64,000 nucleotides of DNA from Coleophoma eucalyptorum (GCA_026120035.1 JALRME010000017.1:310001-374000); one strand, 5' to 3'; counted from the stretch's first letter, positions 1 through 10,830 are shown. Notes: generated from the letters alone by a model not told the origin. Numbers and translations are program-made.

Positions 1-411
1 TATTGCGTCAAAAGGACCTTACGAAAGATCGAACGAACGAATAAACCAGAGTTGGGAATAGCCTCAATTTTGGACGAGAAAATCTTGAACGAATCACCTC
101 AATTTCGGTACAAACGAGACCTCACTTTCCTCTGTTTGACTCCGAATTTGACTCCGAATTACCCCTCTTCTCTCAACCCGGAAAGCGTTTGTCAATCAAG
201 AAATCCCTTATAGCAAACGCATACAAATCATCTGATCCTTCAAACGAACTGCGGTCCGAAGGAAGGATACTTTACAGTCATTCTCTTATCAAATTCTTAG
301 TACAAAACACTTATTTATTCCCTCCTTCGACATCAACACATCAACCCATATTTAACACCTTCACCTTTATACCTTCACTCATTCAATACGTTCATTACAC
401 CTTTAGCTTCG
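1..411. other. Leader or eroded 5' part of the copia element
   Basis: No gene is recognised here. The stretch leads directly into the gag reading frame that starts at 412. It contains short direct repeats (CCTCAATTTTGG near 62 and CCTCAATTTCGG near 98; TTGACTCCGAA twice near 137-158). I looked for a copy of the sequence that follows the pol stop (5306-5640), which would mark a 5' LTR, and saw none. The 5' LTR is therefore upstream of the window, strongly diverged, or lost. No primer-binding site could be assigned. Confidence 0.4.
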
Positions 412-1353
412 ATGGCAACCTTTAGAGATGCCCAGTTTTGGGAGAACTGGTACTCCACCTTTACACCAGTCGACCAAGAACACGTTAATCAATTCATCCA
501 ATTCAGGTTGGATCAATACGTTAGGGAAGGCCTTACAGATCAATTACTCTGGCATGCAATACAGGATGACTTTGCTAAGTTCTCTTTAGAAGATCTAAAA
601 GAGGCATCAACAGCCTCAATTCGACCTATCTACACTGAATTCCTTCGTCGAGGTGTATGGATGAAAAACAAGTCTAAGACACTCATATACGCCGATTTGA
701 TCTACGAATTGCTTCAGGAAGAGGAGCCACACATATGGACAGCCGAAGAGTTTCTGATGGCGCAAAGTCAGATTCCAAAGGAAGGATGGCTCTCAAATCG
801 ACTCAAAAACCCCCAAGCACCAGCTGTTCCAGTGTCCGTACGTACGGCACCTGCTATAGCACCCGCATTGTCGACAGCTCCCATAGCACATGGATCGATA
901 GCACCTATGGCACCTGGATCCATAGTACCTATGGCACATCCACCAGCACCAGCACCAGCATCACTGTACCAACCTCACCTAGTGACCTCAGTAGTTACTA
1001 ACTACAGCAAGGAGATCACCTATGCTGCTAAGCAAATCGAGGGTGAACTCAAGTTTGATGGTACTGGTAGCTTCGACTATAAGCTGGAGATCTTCCTGGA
1101 TATATGTGATCGATCAGGAGTACCACCTGAAGCCTACATCAGAGTATTACCAGCTATGCTTTCAGGACTAGCGTTGAGGCAATACTACAATACCAAACTG
1201 GCTCTCCTTACTTTCGACCAAGCATGCACACACCTACGTAATTTTTTCGAAGGCCCAATATCACAGACCCAGACACTAGGTGAATGGAACAGCCTTACGC
1301 TCCAGAAAGTCATAGATGATAATGCTGGTATATCAACCAAGAAATGCCTTTAG
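412..1353 (+). pseudogene. Copia gag-like ORF, interrupted
   Basis: This 313-codon segment is the N-terminal, gag-like part of the copia polyprotein. Residues about 110-180 are rich in Pro/Ala/Ser with imperfect repeats of an APMAPGSI type. A conserved-looking stretch follows (near FDGTGSFDYKLEIF), resembling the capsid-like UBN2/DUF4219 part of copia gag proteins. The frame does not end naturally: after the TAG at 1351 the same frame continues in gag-like sequence to TAGs at 1537, 1738 and 1753. In the last part a zinc-knuckle-like segment is visible in which expected cysteines are tyrosines. The start at 412 is the first ATG of the frame. I consider it non-functional unless several stops are read through. 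Confidence 0.7.
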
Positions 1354-1770
1354 ATTCTGGTCGACAAATTGTCAGAATTACAGTATGGTCTTACACCTGA
1401 ATTACGCACATTATCATTCCTTACAACCAAGGTACTAACATCATATAACGGCATTCCTGCCTGTCAATTCGCCCTATCCAACCCTCCTCGAGAGCTAGGA
1501 CCTTTGATCAGCCTTATGCAATCATCAATTAACACATAGGAGGATCAGCATCCTGAACTAAAGGCTCAAGCATTCAATACGGATGCGAACGAGGATACAG
1601 AGGTATACTACACAGATCGTAGATACCATAATTCTCGACCAAAGCAAGCTAGATTCCAGCCTAGTTTTCGACGAAAGCCGCGATACTATGTGTGTCAGAA
1701 AGAGAACTATCGATCGTATCGACACACCAAGGAAGAATAGGATGAAGCAAGATAGCGATTTAGGGACAAA

Positions 1771-4700
1771 ATGGCACAAAAACCTGGCTTTGAAAGCAAG
1801 CGTTTCGATACTCGATTTCGTCAATACGTCACTGAATGTAAAGGCAATAATATCGAAGATATGGACGAATTTGAACACTCTTTCCAGGCACTCTCGATCG
1901 ACATCGAATCACAGGATCCTCCTACACCTAACCTTGAGCCTACATCCAATACCATGGTTGTAGCTCAATACCATACATCATACGGTCAGGCTGATCAGGA
2001 TATTGCAACTGATATAGCCTTACACCTGGCTGATACCGCATTTCTACATAACCTCCACTTGGATCGATTTAACCCGCCCGGCGGGGTAAATCATCAACCA
2101 GTCGAGGATCCCTTCACCTATACATCACAGGCTCGATACACCTCTGACAAATTCCTAGGTGTTATAATTGATACAGGAGCCTCCAAACGATCAACCGCAG
2201 GGCATAGGCAATACCAGGCATTCAAGAAACTCACCAGTATAGACCTAGATACCTCTACATATGGTGATGTTAATGTACAATTTGGTATAGGCACTACATC
2301 TTCAGTTGGATCTATTGACGTAACTACACCTATTGGAATGATCACATTCTATGTAGTCGAGGTCGATACACCATTTTTACTATGCCTAGCGGATATAGAC
2401 AATATACAGGTATACTATAACAACCTGAAAAACATACTTGTTATACCAACTACACAAGTGCCTGTTATACGACGTTTTGGGCACCCATTCATGCTATGGA
2501 ACACATCTTTGGAAACATACCTTATAGGATCTTTTTCACTTGTAGACCCTTGTTTTCTAACCTCCGCTGAACTGCGTCGGCTCCATAGGCGTTTCGGTCA
2601 CCCATCTGTGGACAGACTACAGCGAGTATTAGAGCGAGCTGGGCATGACGTCGAAAAGTCGACCCTTCAGCACCTGAATAGATACTGCCACCACTGCCAG
2701 GTCCATAGAAAATCACCTGGCAGATTTCGTTTTACATTACGCGATGATGTTCAATTCAACTATACCATCATTATAGATATTATGTATATCGATGGTGCTC
2801 CTGTGCTTCATGTAGTCGACGAGTACACTCGTTTCCAAGCTGGCAGATGGCTGCAGAGCATTACAGCCAAACACACATGGGACTGTCTTCGTGCATACTG
2901 GATCGACACCTATTTAGGTCCACCTGATTTCATTACACACGATACTGGCAAGAACTTCGTGAGCCAGGAATTCAAGCATTACGCCTCTGACTTGGGTATT
3001 ACAACCAAATCAGCGCCTATTGAGGCACACAATTCGATCGGACTAGTCGAAAGATACCATGGACCCCTCCGACGTGCGTATCGCATCATCTCTATAGAGC
3101 TCCCAGATCTGAGCAAGGAAATGGCTCTACAGATGGCTTTTAAAGCATTGAATGATACAGCAGGTCCGAATGGCCTCGTTCCTACATTACTAGTATTTGG
3201 AGCGTATCCACGGATGAGCGAATCAGATGCCCCAAATCCTACAGTAGCTCAACGTACGAAAGCCCTCAAAAAGGCAATGGACGAGATTAAGAAATTACGT
3301 GCTGAACGCCAGATTTCGGACGCACTTCAAATGCGTAACGGCCCCTTCACGGCATCCGTGTACGAATTACCCCTGAATTCACCTATGTTGGTATGGAGAG
3401 AAGGTCCAACTGGCCAACCTGGATTTTGGGCCGGTCCTTATACCCTCCTGAGCCTACAGGACGAATCGTGTACCGTAAAATTGCCTCACGGGCCCACCCA
3501 ATTTCGAATCACATCGGTCAAGCCTTATTTGACGAATCCAAGCAATATTGACACTGGAATCGATACTCGAATCGATGCTGCAGTTACGCCTATAGTGCCA
3601 CCACCTCAATCTATTGATACTGTAGTACCTATAGCACCGCCTCCAAAGAGACCTAGGGGAAGACCACGCAAATACCCTATTAACCAAGCTGATATCTTAA
3701 TTCACATCCAGGATGATACTATTCAGAGTACTCCGTCATTCGTAGTTTCCCGCCAAAAGGAGGTCGAAGGACTGGTTGAAAAGGGTGTATTCCAGCTCGT
3801 TGACGTTAAGCATATACCATCGAACATCCGAGTATTCAACTCTCGATTCGTCGATGAAGTCAAGAATCCTGGGTCGAAGGAAGCTTACGAGAAGTCAAGA
3901 TTGGTGGTGCAAGTATATAACGATACTCGTAAAGATCTTGTGCTCACCCAATCGCCTACAATTCAGCGAATGAGCCAGAGACTCATTCTCAGCCATGCGG
4001 CAATGCTCCAGGATAAAAACACACACCTATTCTTGCGTGATATCTCACAAGCATACGTTCAATCGAAGACCACCCTAAATAGAGACTTCTACATCCGAGC
4101 ACCACGCGAGCTTTGTATAGCAATAGATGCGGATGTAGGCTCTATCATGAAAGTTATTCGACCCTTGTATGGCATTCCTGAAGCTGGAAACCATTGGTTC
4201 AGCACATATCACAAACACTATATTCAGGAGCTCCATATGGCCCAATCTACGTACGATTCATGCTTACTACATATCAATTCGCCTAACGGAGCACTTGGAA
4301 TAGTAGGCTTACAGACTGACGACACCCTGTTCCTAGCCAATGAATCGTTCGCTATTACAGAGCAATTGGCAGTCGATAAAGCCCAATTTCCTACAAAGGA
4401 CCGTGAGCAATTGACACCTAATCATCCAATCAAGTTCAATGGTAGTATCATCAAATTGGTAGGAACCGACATCCAATTGACTCAGGAACGCCATTGTAAG
4501 AACCTCAAATTGGTCAATATCAAGGAGGTTATATCAAGTACCAGTTCAAGAGGCACCATACGCTCTACCCTTACACCAAAGGATCAATACGTTGCTCAAA
4601 GAGCCAGAGGTGCTTATATTGCCTCTGTATGTCAACCAGAGGTATCGTTTGACCTCTCTGTTGCTGCCCAGGTGGTCAACCCTACAGAGAACGATACCAA

Positions 4701-5292
4701 GCTGCTTAATAAGCGTATTCAGTGGCAATTAGATAACTATACCAGAGGTCTTACCTTTGTCAAATTGGACCTATTGACACTCAAATTGGTCGTATTTACT
4801 GATGCATCCTTTGCTAATAACAAGGACCTTAGTTCCCAGATTGGGTTCGTATGTGTGCTTGCAGATGCTCAGAATAGAGCCAATATCATTCATTGGAGCT
4901 CGACCAAGTGCAAGAGGGTTACACGTAGTGTTCTTGCCTCCGAACTATACGCCATTGTTCATGGATTCGACATCGGTGCGGTACTAAAATCGACAGTCGA
5001 ATTACAGCTCAATATCAAGTTACCACTAGTCTTATGCACGGATTCCAAATCGATATACGAATGCCTCGTCAAGCTGGGAACCACACAAGAAAAGAGGCTT
5101 ATGATCGACATCATGTGCCTCCGCCAGTCGTACGAAAGACGGGAAATTGCCGAAATCAAGTGGATTGATGGTAGTAACAACCCTGCTGATTCTATGACCA
5201 AGAGCAATCCTTCATCAGCTCTAAAGCAATTGATCGATACGAATCGAATCAACCTACATGGAGTGGAATGGGTAGAAAGAGTAAGTAGTTGA
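1771..5292 (+). CDS. Copia pol polyprotein (protease-integrase-RT-RNase H)
   Basis: Open frame of 1173 codons, in the same frame as gag. An aspartic protease motif DTGAS lies at 2170. The GAG-pre-integrase HHCC finger follows (LHRRFGHPS to CHHCQ, about 2580-2700). The integrase core shows the D-D-E residues (IIDIMYIDG, about 2770; HDTGKNF, about 2940; VERYHG, about 3050). Reverse transcriptase has FVDEVKN, LRDISQAYVQS, LYGIPEAGNHW and the catalytic QTDD at 4312-4323; Gln-Thr in place of Tyr-Val is seen in fungal copia lineages. RNase H has FTDASFANN and DSKSIYE. The product would copy and integrate the element. The annotated start is only the first Met after the last TAG; the natural product would be a gag-pol fusion. 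No inactivating change was noticed in pol itself. Confidence 0.85.
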   Translation: MAQKPGFESKRFDTRFRQYVTECKGNNIEDMDEFEHSFQALSIDIESQDPPTPNLEPTSNTMVVAQYHTSYGQADQDIATDIALHLADTAFLHNLHLDRFNPPGGVNHQPVEDPFTYTSQARYTSDKFLGVIIDTGASKRSTAGHRQYQAFKKLTSIDLDTSTYGDVNVQFGIGTTSSVGSIDVTTPIGMITFYVVEVDTPFLLCLADIDNIQVYYNNLKNILVIPTTQVPVIRRFGHPFMLWNTSLETYLIGSFSLVDPCFLTSAELRRLHRRFGHPSVDRLQRVLERAGHDVEKSTLQHLNRYCHHCQVHRKSPGRFRFTLRDDVQFNYTIIIDIMYIDGAPVLHVVDEYTRFQAGRWLQSITAKHTWDCLRAYWIDTYLGPPDFITHDTGKNFVSQEFKHYASDLGITTKSAPIEAHNSIGLVERYHGPLRRAYRIISIELPDLSKEMALQMAFKALNDTAGPNGLVPTLLVFGAYPRMSESDAPNPTVAQRTKALKKAMDEIKKLRAERQISDALQMRNGPFTASVYELPLNSPMLVWREGPTGQPGFWAGPYTLLSLQDESCTVKLPHGPTQFRITSVKPYLTNPSNIDTGIDTRIDAAVTPIVPPPQSIDTVVPIAPPPKRPRGRPRKYPINQADILIHIQDDTIQSTPSFVVSRQKEVEGLVEKGVFQLVDVKHIPSNIRVFNSRFVDEVKNPGSKEAYEKSRLVVQVYNDTRKDLVLTQSPTIQRMSQRLILSHAAMLQDKNTHLFLRDISQAYVQSKTTLNRDFYIRAPRELCIAIDADVGSIMKVIRPLYGIPEAGNHWFSTYHKHYIQELHMAQSTYDSCLLHINSPNGALGIVGLQTDDTLFLANESFAITEQLAVDKAQFPTKDREQLTPNHPIKFNGSIIKLVGTDIQLTQERHCKNLKLVNIKEVISSTSSRGTIRSTLTPKDQYVAQRARGAYIASVCQPEVSFDLSVAAQVVNPTENDTKLLNKRIQWQLDNYTRGLTFVKLDLLTLKLVVFTDASFANNKDLSSQIGFVCVLADAQNRANIIHWSSTKCKRVTRSVLASELYAIVHGFDIGAVLKSTVELQLNIKLPLVLCTDSKSIYECLVKLGTTQEKRLMIDIMCLRQSYERREIAEIKWIDGSNNPADSMTKSNPSSALKQLIDTNRINLHGVEWVERVSS

Positions 5293-5303
5293 AAAAGGGG
5301 ATA
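5290..5303 (+). other. Polypurine tract of the copia element
   Basis: The pol stop codon is followed immediately by a purine run, GAAAAAGGGGATAG. In LTR retrotransposons this tract primes plus-strand DNA synthesis and abuts the 3' LTR. The LTR would then begin near 5305 (TGCGTATACT). The call rests on position and composition only. Confidence 0.6.
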
Positions 5304-5400
5304 GTGCGTATACTTTACCTCGTATACAGCACTCGGTATTAAACTTAATATTCTTATTTTACTTCGAATTTGGGTCTTTTGGAACACATGGATTCTTCTC

Positions 5401-5408
5401 TATAAAAG
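5401..5408 (+). promoter_or_regulatory. TATA box in the presumed 3' LTR
   Basis: TATAAAAG lies about 100 bp after the polypurine tract, within a short palindromic setting (CTCTATAAAAGAGAG). This is where a U3 promoter is expected in a copia LTR. The 5' LTR that would drive the element is not identifiable in the window. Confidence 0.5.
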
Positions 5409-5640
5409 AGAGTTCCCAGTGTCGGTATATCATTATTGGATCTCGATCTCGACCTCGATCGAACACTCGTTCGTACTTACTACAAACACCACCTGTTTGC
5501 AACTACGTAGTACTACGAACAAGAGGTCGGATCGATGCCTACATTACGTAGCATTACGAACGGAGGTTGAATCGATACCTATTCTGGTTGTTCTACAAAC
5601 AGATGAAGGTATTGATAAGACCTCCATCACACTCACTTAG

Positions 5641-7187
5641 AACAGAGAAAAAAAGGGATATACACATTTTACCTCACGCATTTTGACTGTTATTGGTACA
5701 GCTGAAATGAGAGGTATTCCAACAGTATTGTTTTGATTTGGAGCACTGCCTAAATATTGCCTTCCGGAATTTCGTGAACTAAAGACACTCTTCTATCATT
5801 AGCCCACTCTACGAAACCAAAACCATAGATCATCGGATACTGAAGTATCCTTGATCACTCATTCCTTCTTCAGTCTAATCCTTGCGACATATGTAACGAA
5901 TACGAGCACCTGTAAGTGATATCACAAGAGTCATATGTGAGGGGCAATTGTTGAATAGTGACGAATCAATGACTCGATCGGAATTCATGAATAAATTAAT
6001 ACCGAAACATTCAGTACATCAAAAGACACAATAGTGCCACATTTACTAGCTGACTTCAAAAACTTGAACGTTATCTTCTAAACTAACCCTGCAGTGAATT
6101 TGACCAGAAACACCAAGATATTCTTCCACACAGAGATGCCTCAACAGAATCTGATCATATCGATTTCTTTGTGTTCAATCGGTATTGATGACATATACGC
6201 AGCATACTCCTCATTCGGATATCTCTTGTTTGAATTAGTGCTTCTGGGTGAAAAGAGCCTGTTTCTTTGCGACAAACCGGAAGAATCCTAGAGCGGTGGG
6301 TTTCTGGTATTCAAAATCCACTCCCATGATACACTTTGTACGATTTAAACTATCCTTAGCCATACATTTATGGTACCTCTCGAACTTTGGCCATAGTTGC
6401 TTCACCATTATCTCAACTCACACGCCGCTCAACCAGTCGCGTCTCCTTCGCTCTTTACCGTTTTCTGCGCCAAGTCTTCCGCAACCTTGTTGCTCGAATA
6501 TAGCCTGGAAGACTTCAGCATTTCCAACCACATTTTCGTAGCTAGGTAAATCCCGCAGGTTCTCCTCAACTTATCGTTTGTCATGTGGTCGTTGATGTGA
6601 CTCCAGGTTGCAAAGTTCTCCTAGCCTCCACCTCGACTAAGCCTAACTAGCTCGTGTACAGCCGCCCATTAAATCGCCTTCCAAGACTATTGCGGACTTT
6701 CTCATCCTTGATACCCATTGAAAATCGGTATGCCCACATTCACGGCCTCTCAAGCAATTGTGGGACGACCTCTTGTGAAGGACTGGAGACTTCCGTCGCT
6801 TAACTTTTTGTGAGGCTTAGCACTGGACTAGCACTGCTCTTAGTCCTCAGTTAGCCCTGATCCTAATGGAGTTAATCGATGAAGCAGTTTGGGAAAGCTG
6901 GATTCTTCTAACAGCAAGTACACATATTTAATGGATATTTACTTCACGAACCGCCTACCTGATACATGCGAAGACATAGTGCGTAATCACCAGAATTGAG
7001 TGAGTGCCAGTCCTCAAGAGAGGTAGATATTCTTGAGGAGATTTTCTGCAGTTCATTTGCCAGCAAACGAATCCATAAGGTTAAGCCTTAACTAAGAAGT
7101 GGCTCGCAATATTTAGGGAGGAATTTGCTTCTTTTCAATCACCAACTCAGTTGACCGGTTTTTGCATGATAACCACCACAAACAGAC
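5641..7187. other. Gene-poor stretch with degraded coding-like remnant
   Basis: No intact gene is seen. A second purine-rich run followed by TTTACCTC (about 5643-5672) resembles the start of the presumed 3' LTR at 5292-5318. On the minus strand, about 6540-6230, translation gives peptide-like stretches (for example MGVDFEYQKPTALGFF and RFVAKKQALFTQKH) broken by stops, which looks like a decayed gene or transposon fragment. I do not recognise the family. The remainder has no coding signal I can support. Confidence 0.35.
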
Positions 7188-7946
7188 ATGCTGACCCTAC
7201 CATGGGTGATCAATCTGTGCTTGGGGCAAGAGTTTGAAGACGAGGGAATAAAATTACCAGTAGCCATACCAAAGTGGGAGAAGCTATTCGACATGCACTT
7301 GAAGGTGGAGAAACGGCTTGCAGAGCGTGCAGAAAGAGAGGACCGTAAAGACAACTCTCGCACCAACAGAGAGGATGATGACAGACCATCCTACGAAAAG
7401 TACATCGGACCAACTCGATTCTCTAGGGATGGAAAAGAGCGAGAGCGACAATTGGCAGCAAATCTTCCTGCGGCGTTTCGATGCGGCCTTTCCCAGGATC
7501 CACTGCTGGAGGAACTCCGCATGAGGAGGATAATGGAGAAAGTCTGTGATGACAGAATGATGAGAAACCTGGTCAAGAACCTCCTTCTGCGAGACGGAGG
7601 TATGAAAAATGAAAGGGTTCGGCGCGCGGTAGAGGAAGTCAAGGTGGTCCAGGTGCTCATCCGCGATCACGAGCCTTGGGAAGATAAGTATGTCGCTCCT
7701 CCCCGGGTTCTTTCAACCGGCGAGTTTAAGGGCACACCGAACTTGAACAGTGAGGCAGTACTTCAACAGGCAGCACAGAAGAGGGATCTATTATGGGAGA
7801 AGGAGCAGGAGGAAACGAAGGCGATGTACAGGGAAGAAAGAAAGTCCATGGCCGTGGTTAAACCCAAGCCCCCCACCAAACGCAAAATAACATCCAATGC
7901 TGTGGTTAAAGGCAAGGGTAAAAGGAAATCCTGTGTCATTCTTTAG
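7188..7946 (+). CDS. Orphan charged protein ending in a CaaX box
   Basis: A single-exon frame of 252 aa with no family I recognise. It is hydrophilic and highly charged: Lys/Glu/Arg-rich helices around residues 35-60 and 190-220 (KRDLLWEKEQEETK), and no membrane segment. The last residues are KGKGKRKSCVIL. CVIL is a CaaX box; a terminal Leu favours geranylgeranylation by GGTase-I, and the adjacent basic run is the usual second membrane signal, as in Rho/Ras proteins. No GTPase motif is present, so it would be a lipid-anchored non-GTPase. It sits alone between repeat-derived DNA and the receptor gene. An upstream exon cannot be excluded. The function is unknown. Confidence 0.65.
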   Translation: MLTLPWVINLCLGQEFEDEGIKLPVAIPKWEKLFDMHLKVEKRLAERAEREDRKDNSRTNREDDDRPSYEKYIGPTRFSRDGKERERQLAANLPAAFRCGLSQDPLLEELRMRRIMEKVCDDRMMRNLVKNLLLRDGGMKNERVRRAVEEVKVVQVLIRDHEPWEDKYVAPPRVLSTGEFKGTPNLNSEAVLQQAAQKRDLLWEKEQEETKAMYREERKSMAVVKPKPPTKRKITSNAVVKGKGKRKSCVIL

Positions 7947-9421
7947 GGGCTCTTATCCAGATGTAGAGGTTCATAACTGCATCTAAGCGCCTCTTCTATC
8001 TTTTTGTAATTTTCAACACTATTCCGATGGTCAATTGACCCATCACTTCAAAAATACGCGTAATTAGAATAATACGTGCGTGCCCTGTTTCAGAAAGACC
8101 ACAAACCACTAAACTTACTTGGAGATTGATACAGGCTCATGCGATGCCATACGTCAGTGTATTCAACTCAGAGAGCACCTCATCACCAAACCTGCATACG
8201 ACACACACACACCTTAAATCCATGCTGTGTATATGCAGAGCTTAGTAAGAGCAAACTGCGAGGGTGACATAATCCTGATGTCATACATACGAACAAGTTC
8301 TATCTCAAATGAGCCCTCGAAGGACTAGCTTCTAAGCCCCCCCCCCCTATGTTCCTACCTGGCACGCTCGCTTAATTGAGTAGAAAAAGGATGCCGGATA
8401 TATTCTCAATCTCATACTCTCAGCCAAGGGGTATAAGTACACACTGACCGACTATATAACCAAATTGAAAATAAGCTGGCTCCTCCAAAGATGCTGGGTT
8501 ATTTGTAAACATGAAAGCCATGTCAACTCCTAAGGTAATTTGATGAAGCCCCAATACTGGGGTGTTTGCCTCTGCCATATTCTTGCTAGAACCATGTACT
8601 TCAGATACGAGGAGAATGCAGCGGCTAGTGGGGCGATATAAAAAGATCCTCAAGTGCATTTACCCTTACCCACCCCCTCTCCACGAGGTAGCTAGTATTC
8701 AACGTGCTAAACAAGCAACGGCTGACCACTTTCGGCGCTACACGCAAAGCCGGAAAGGGGACGATTGAGAATGAAGCAGTATAAGTAGCAAATGCTGCGC
8801 GCCAAGATAACCAGGATCCAAGTCCTTTCCAAGGTGACCCTGCTCGAGTTACACGGGGAGTCGTTTATTTCGGCCATAGACTTCCGAGCTCGCGTGAACG
8901 TGGGTAGATTCTTTGGCTTATCAGATTCCCTATCTCGCTGCGAGAGTCACGCGATATGATCTTTTAAGGTTTGTGCTGGAAAGTATGCTTGTGCTTGTCA
9001 TTTATTTGCCCTGGCAATTGTGTCCTAGAACGTGCATCGGGGTTTGAATATGATCTAATTTCGTGATCCAATCCTTAACTGCCTCTCTCGGATGAAGCCT
9101 TGTTGAACTTCCCGAGAACAACGAATGCGAAGGATTTGCAAATTTATATCGACTCCAATGTGGTAAATTTCCTGGAGAGTGTCGAATGTCTCCTAACCTC
9201 ATATCCGCGCGGTGTAAGGTATGTCTTCGAACTATATATTACTATCATATGGTACCCATATACACTATATCTGAGCTCCTGTATATGCCTCTGGTCTGGA
9301 ATAGACACCAACCAATAAACAAAAAGCTGACATCCCTCCTAGGCCCACTGAGTTTAAACCATGATCGAGATCAACTCAATCCAAAAACGCCGGGGTATCA
9401 ACATGAACTCTTCCCGCAAGG
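7947..9421. other. Intergenic, no gene recognised
   Basis: About 1.5 kb between the CaaX orphan and the 3' end of the receptor gene. It contains an 11-base C run at 8337-8347. Reading frames are short (under 90 codons), lie on both strands, and show no domain or splice pattern. Confidence 0.5.
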
Positions 9422-10830
9422 TCATTTTCCGTCCTCGCCATGATACTGGATAATAAGACTCCTGTCACTCTCAGTATCATCAAACCTAGTACTACATTCC
9501 ACGTGCTGTTCAATCTTTGTCGTCTTAACAATATCACTGGGAGGATTCCGCTCCTCCCGATTTGCTTCATTGCCGAGCTCGAGGTCCAAACCACCAACTT
9601 TCCTTTGGGCCTCAATCGTGACAAAAGGTCCGCTGTTTCTGGAAGATATACTTTTCAGCTCCATGACTCCCTTCTTGCTTTCGATTCCTGATTTGTACCC
9701 AGTTCCTGAGTGGAAATAGCTCGATTTGTTGCGTGATCCAGTGCTGCTTCCCCAAATACTGGGGAATAACCGAGCTGCTAAAGGTCTCGTCGTTGGTAGT
9801 GACGAGCAGATAATTGCTACATTAACTTCTGTACTTGAGAGAATAGCCGCCGTTGTCATATCAACTGAGAAACATTAGTCTTTCTGAAAAAGAAGTATCA
9901 TGAGAAAACGCACAGGAAGGATCTTTGGTCGTTGTTGCAACATCAATCGTCCAAACCCGAATCGCACTTATGACACAAACACTACATTCACATTATTAGT
10001 CTGCCATCTTTTTGAAATGTTCTCAGGAAGGGTTCTATACATTCCACCAAGCCCGAAAATACACATTAGAGTCAGCTTTTGCTTTTTTGGCATTTGCAGT
10101 CTCCACAAAACTGGCATCGGGAGGATCATGATGGCAAAATCCGTACAGACATTGAATATAGCATGAGCGAACCACAGGGGCCTCTTATGCAGGCAGGAGC
10201 CCGGAATAGAACTGTCCCAGAACTTGGCGATGGGAAGACAGGTGAGCATGGAAGTCAAGATGATGAATAGCCCGAATCCAATGACGAAGCCAACAAGAAC
10301 CCATGCTTTGATTTTGTCTCCCTTTCTCACGAATAGTCGTTGATATTGGAATAAAATGGACAGTTTGATTGTTGTCAAAGCCAGGCCGTAAAATAGGATG
10401 CTAATGTAAAGAACCTAACTCTTGAGTGAGTATCATCCTATGGGAGTGTACGTTGCTGGGGCGGTATACCTTGTTTTGTAACAATCCTTCCCTGGGTGTA
10501 AGCGTTGAAGTATGTCGCCCTAAGCCATAGTGAACCTCTAAATTAAAGTTAGAGATTGTAGCCCGTTTTGCCAGGGCGCAAGTCGACCTACCCCCATACA
10601 CAGTAACAGTCTGGCATATTGATGAGAGCTTACACTGTCAGTTTGTAATCTCATCAATAAGGAGCACAAGTCTTGTCCCTTACTAGAGTTATCAGAGCAA
10701 AGATATCCTCAATGCCAAATTTCCGAACTATCATTCCACGAACGTACAGGCGCAAAGCAACCACAGCGGTAGCAGCAGTAACAAATAGAGTGCTGCAAAC
10801 CAGAACCTGCGTAGACCTATAGGAATACAT
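9422..10830 (-). CDS. PTH11-like rhodopsin-fold membrane protein
   Basis: Six exons: 10684-10830, 10592-10610, 10470-10537, 10041-10414, 9914-9981, 9422-9864; about 372 aa. Recognised as the fungal Rhodopsin_fungal/PTH11-like family from VALRLYVRGM in the first helix region, YGLGRH in exon 3, the TTIKLSILFQYQRLF helix, the SSIPGSC extracellular loop, the Asp-Phe-Ala helix with PMPVLWRLQMPKKQK, and VCVISAIRVW. The C-terminal 110 residues are a cytoplasmic hydrophilic tail. These proteins are seven-helix plasma-membrane receptors or sensors, often linked to surface sensing; the ligand is unknown. Exon 2 is only 19 nt; an alternative acceptor makes it 43 nt (10592-10634) with the frame kept. I chose the ATG at 10830 because upstream in-frame sequence has no better start. 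Confidence 0.8.

Larger units (their letters stand above)
412..5640 (+). mobile_element. Ty1/copia LTR retrotransposon, gag region broken, pol open
   Basis: One reading frame runs from 412 to 5292 with gag-like, protease, integrase, reverse transcriptase and RNase H segments in that order. Integrase before reverse transcriptase is the Ty1/copia order. The frame is interrupted by four TAG codons (1351, 1537, 1738, 1753) and by nothing in the following 3.5 kb. A polypurine tract (GAAAAAGGGGA, about 5292-5302) follows the pol stop, and a TATAAAAG box lies at 5401, as expected for the U3 promoter of a 3' LTR. The outer ends and target-site duplication could not be fixed; the 5640 end is arbitrary. 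Confidence 0.85.

Noticed and set aside
1327..1767. An intron removing the four TAG codons of the copia gag region
   Set aside because: A GT and a TTTAG exist near the edges, but joining them breaks the frame, and the zinc-knuckle part would be lost.
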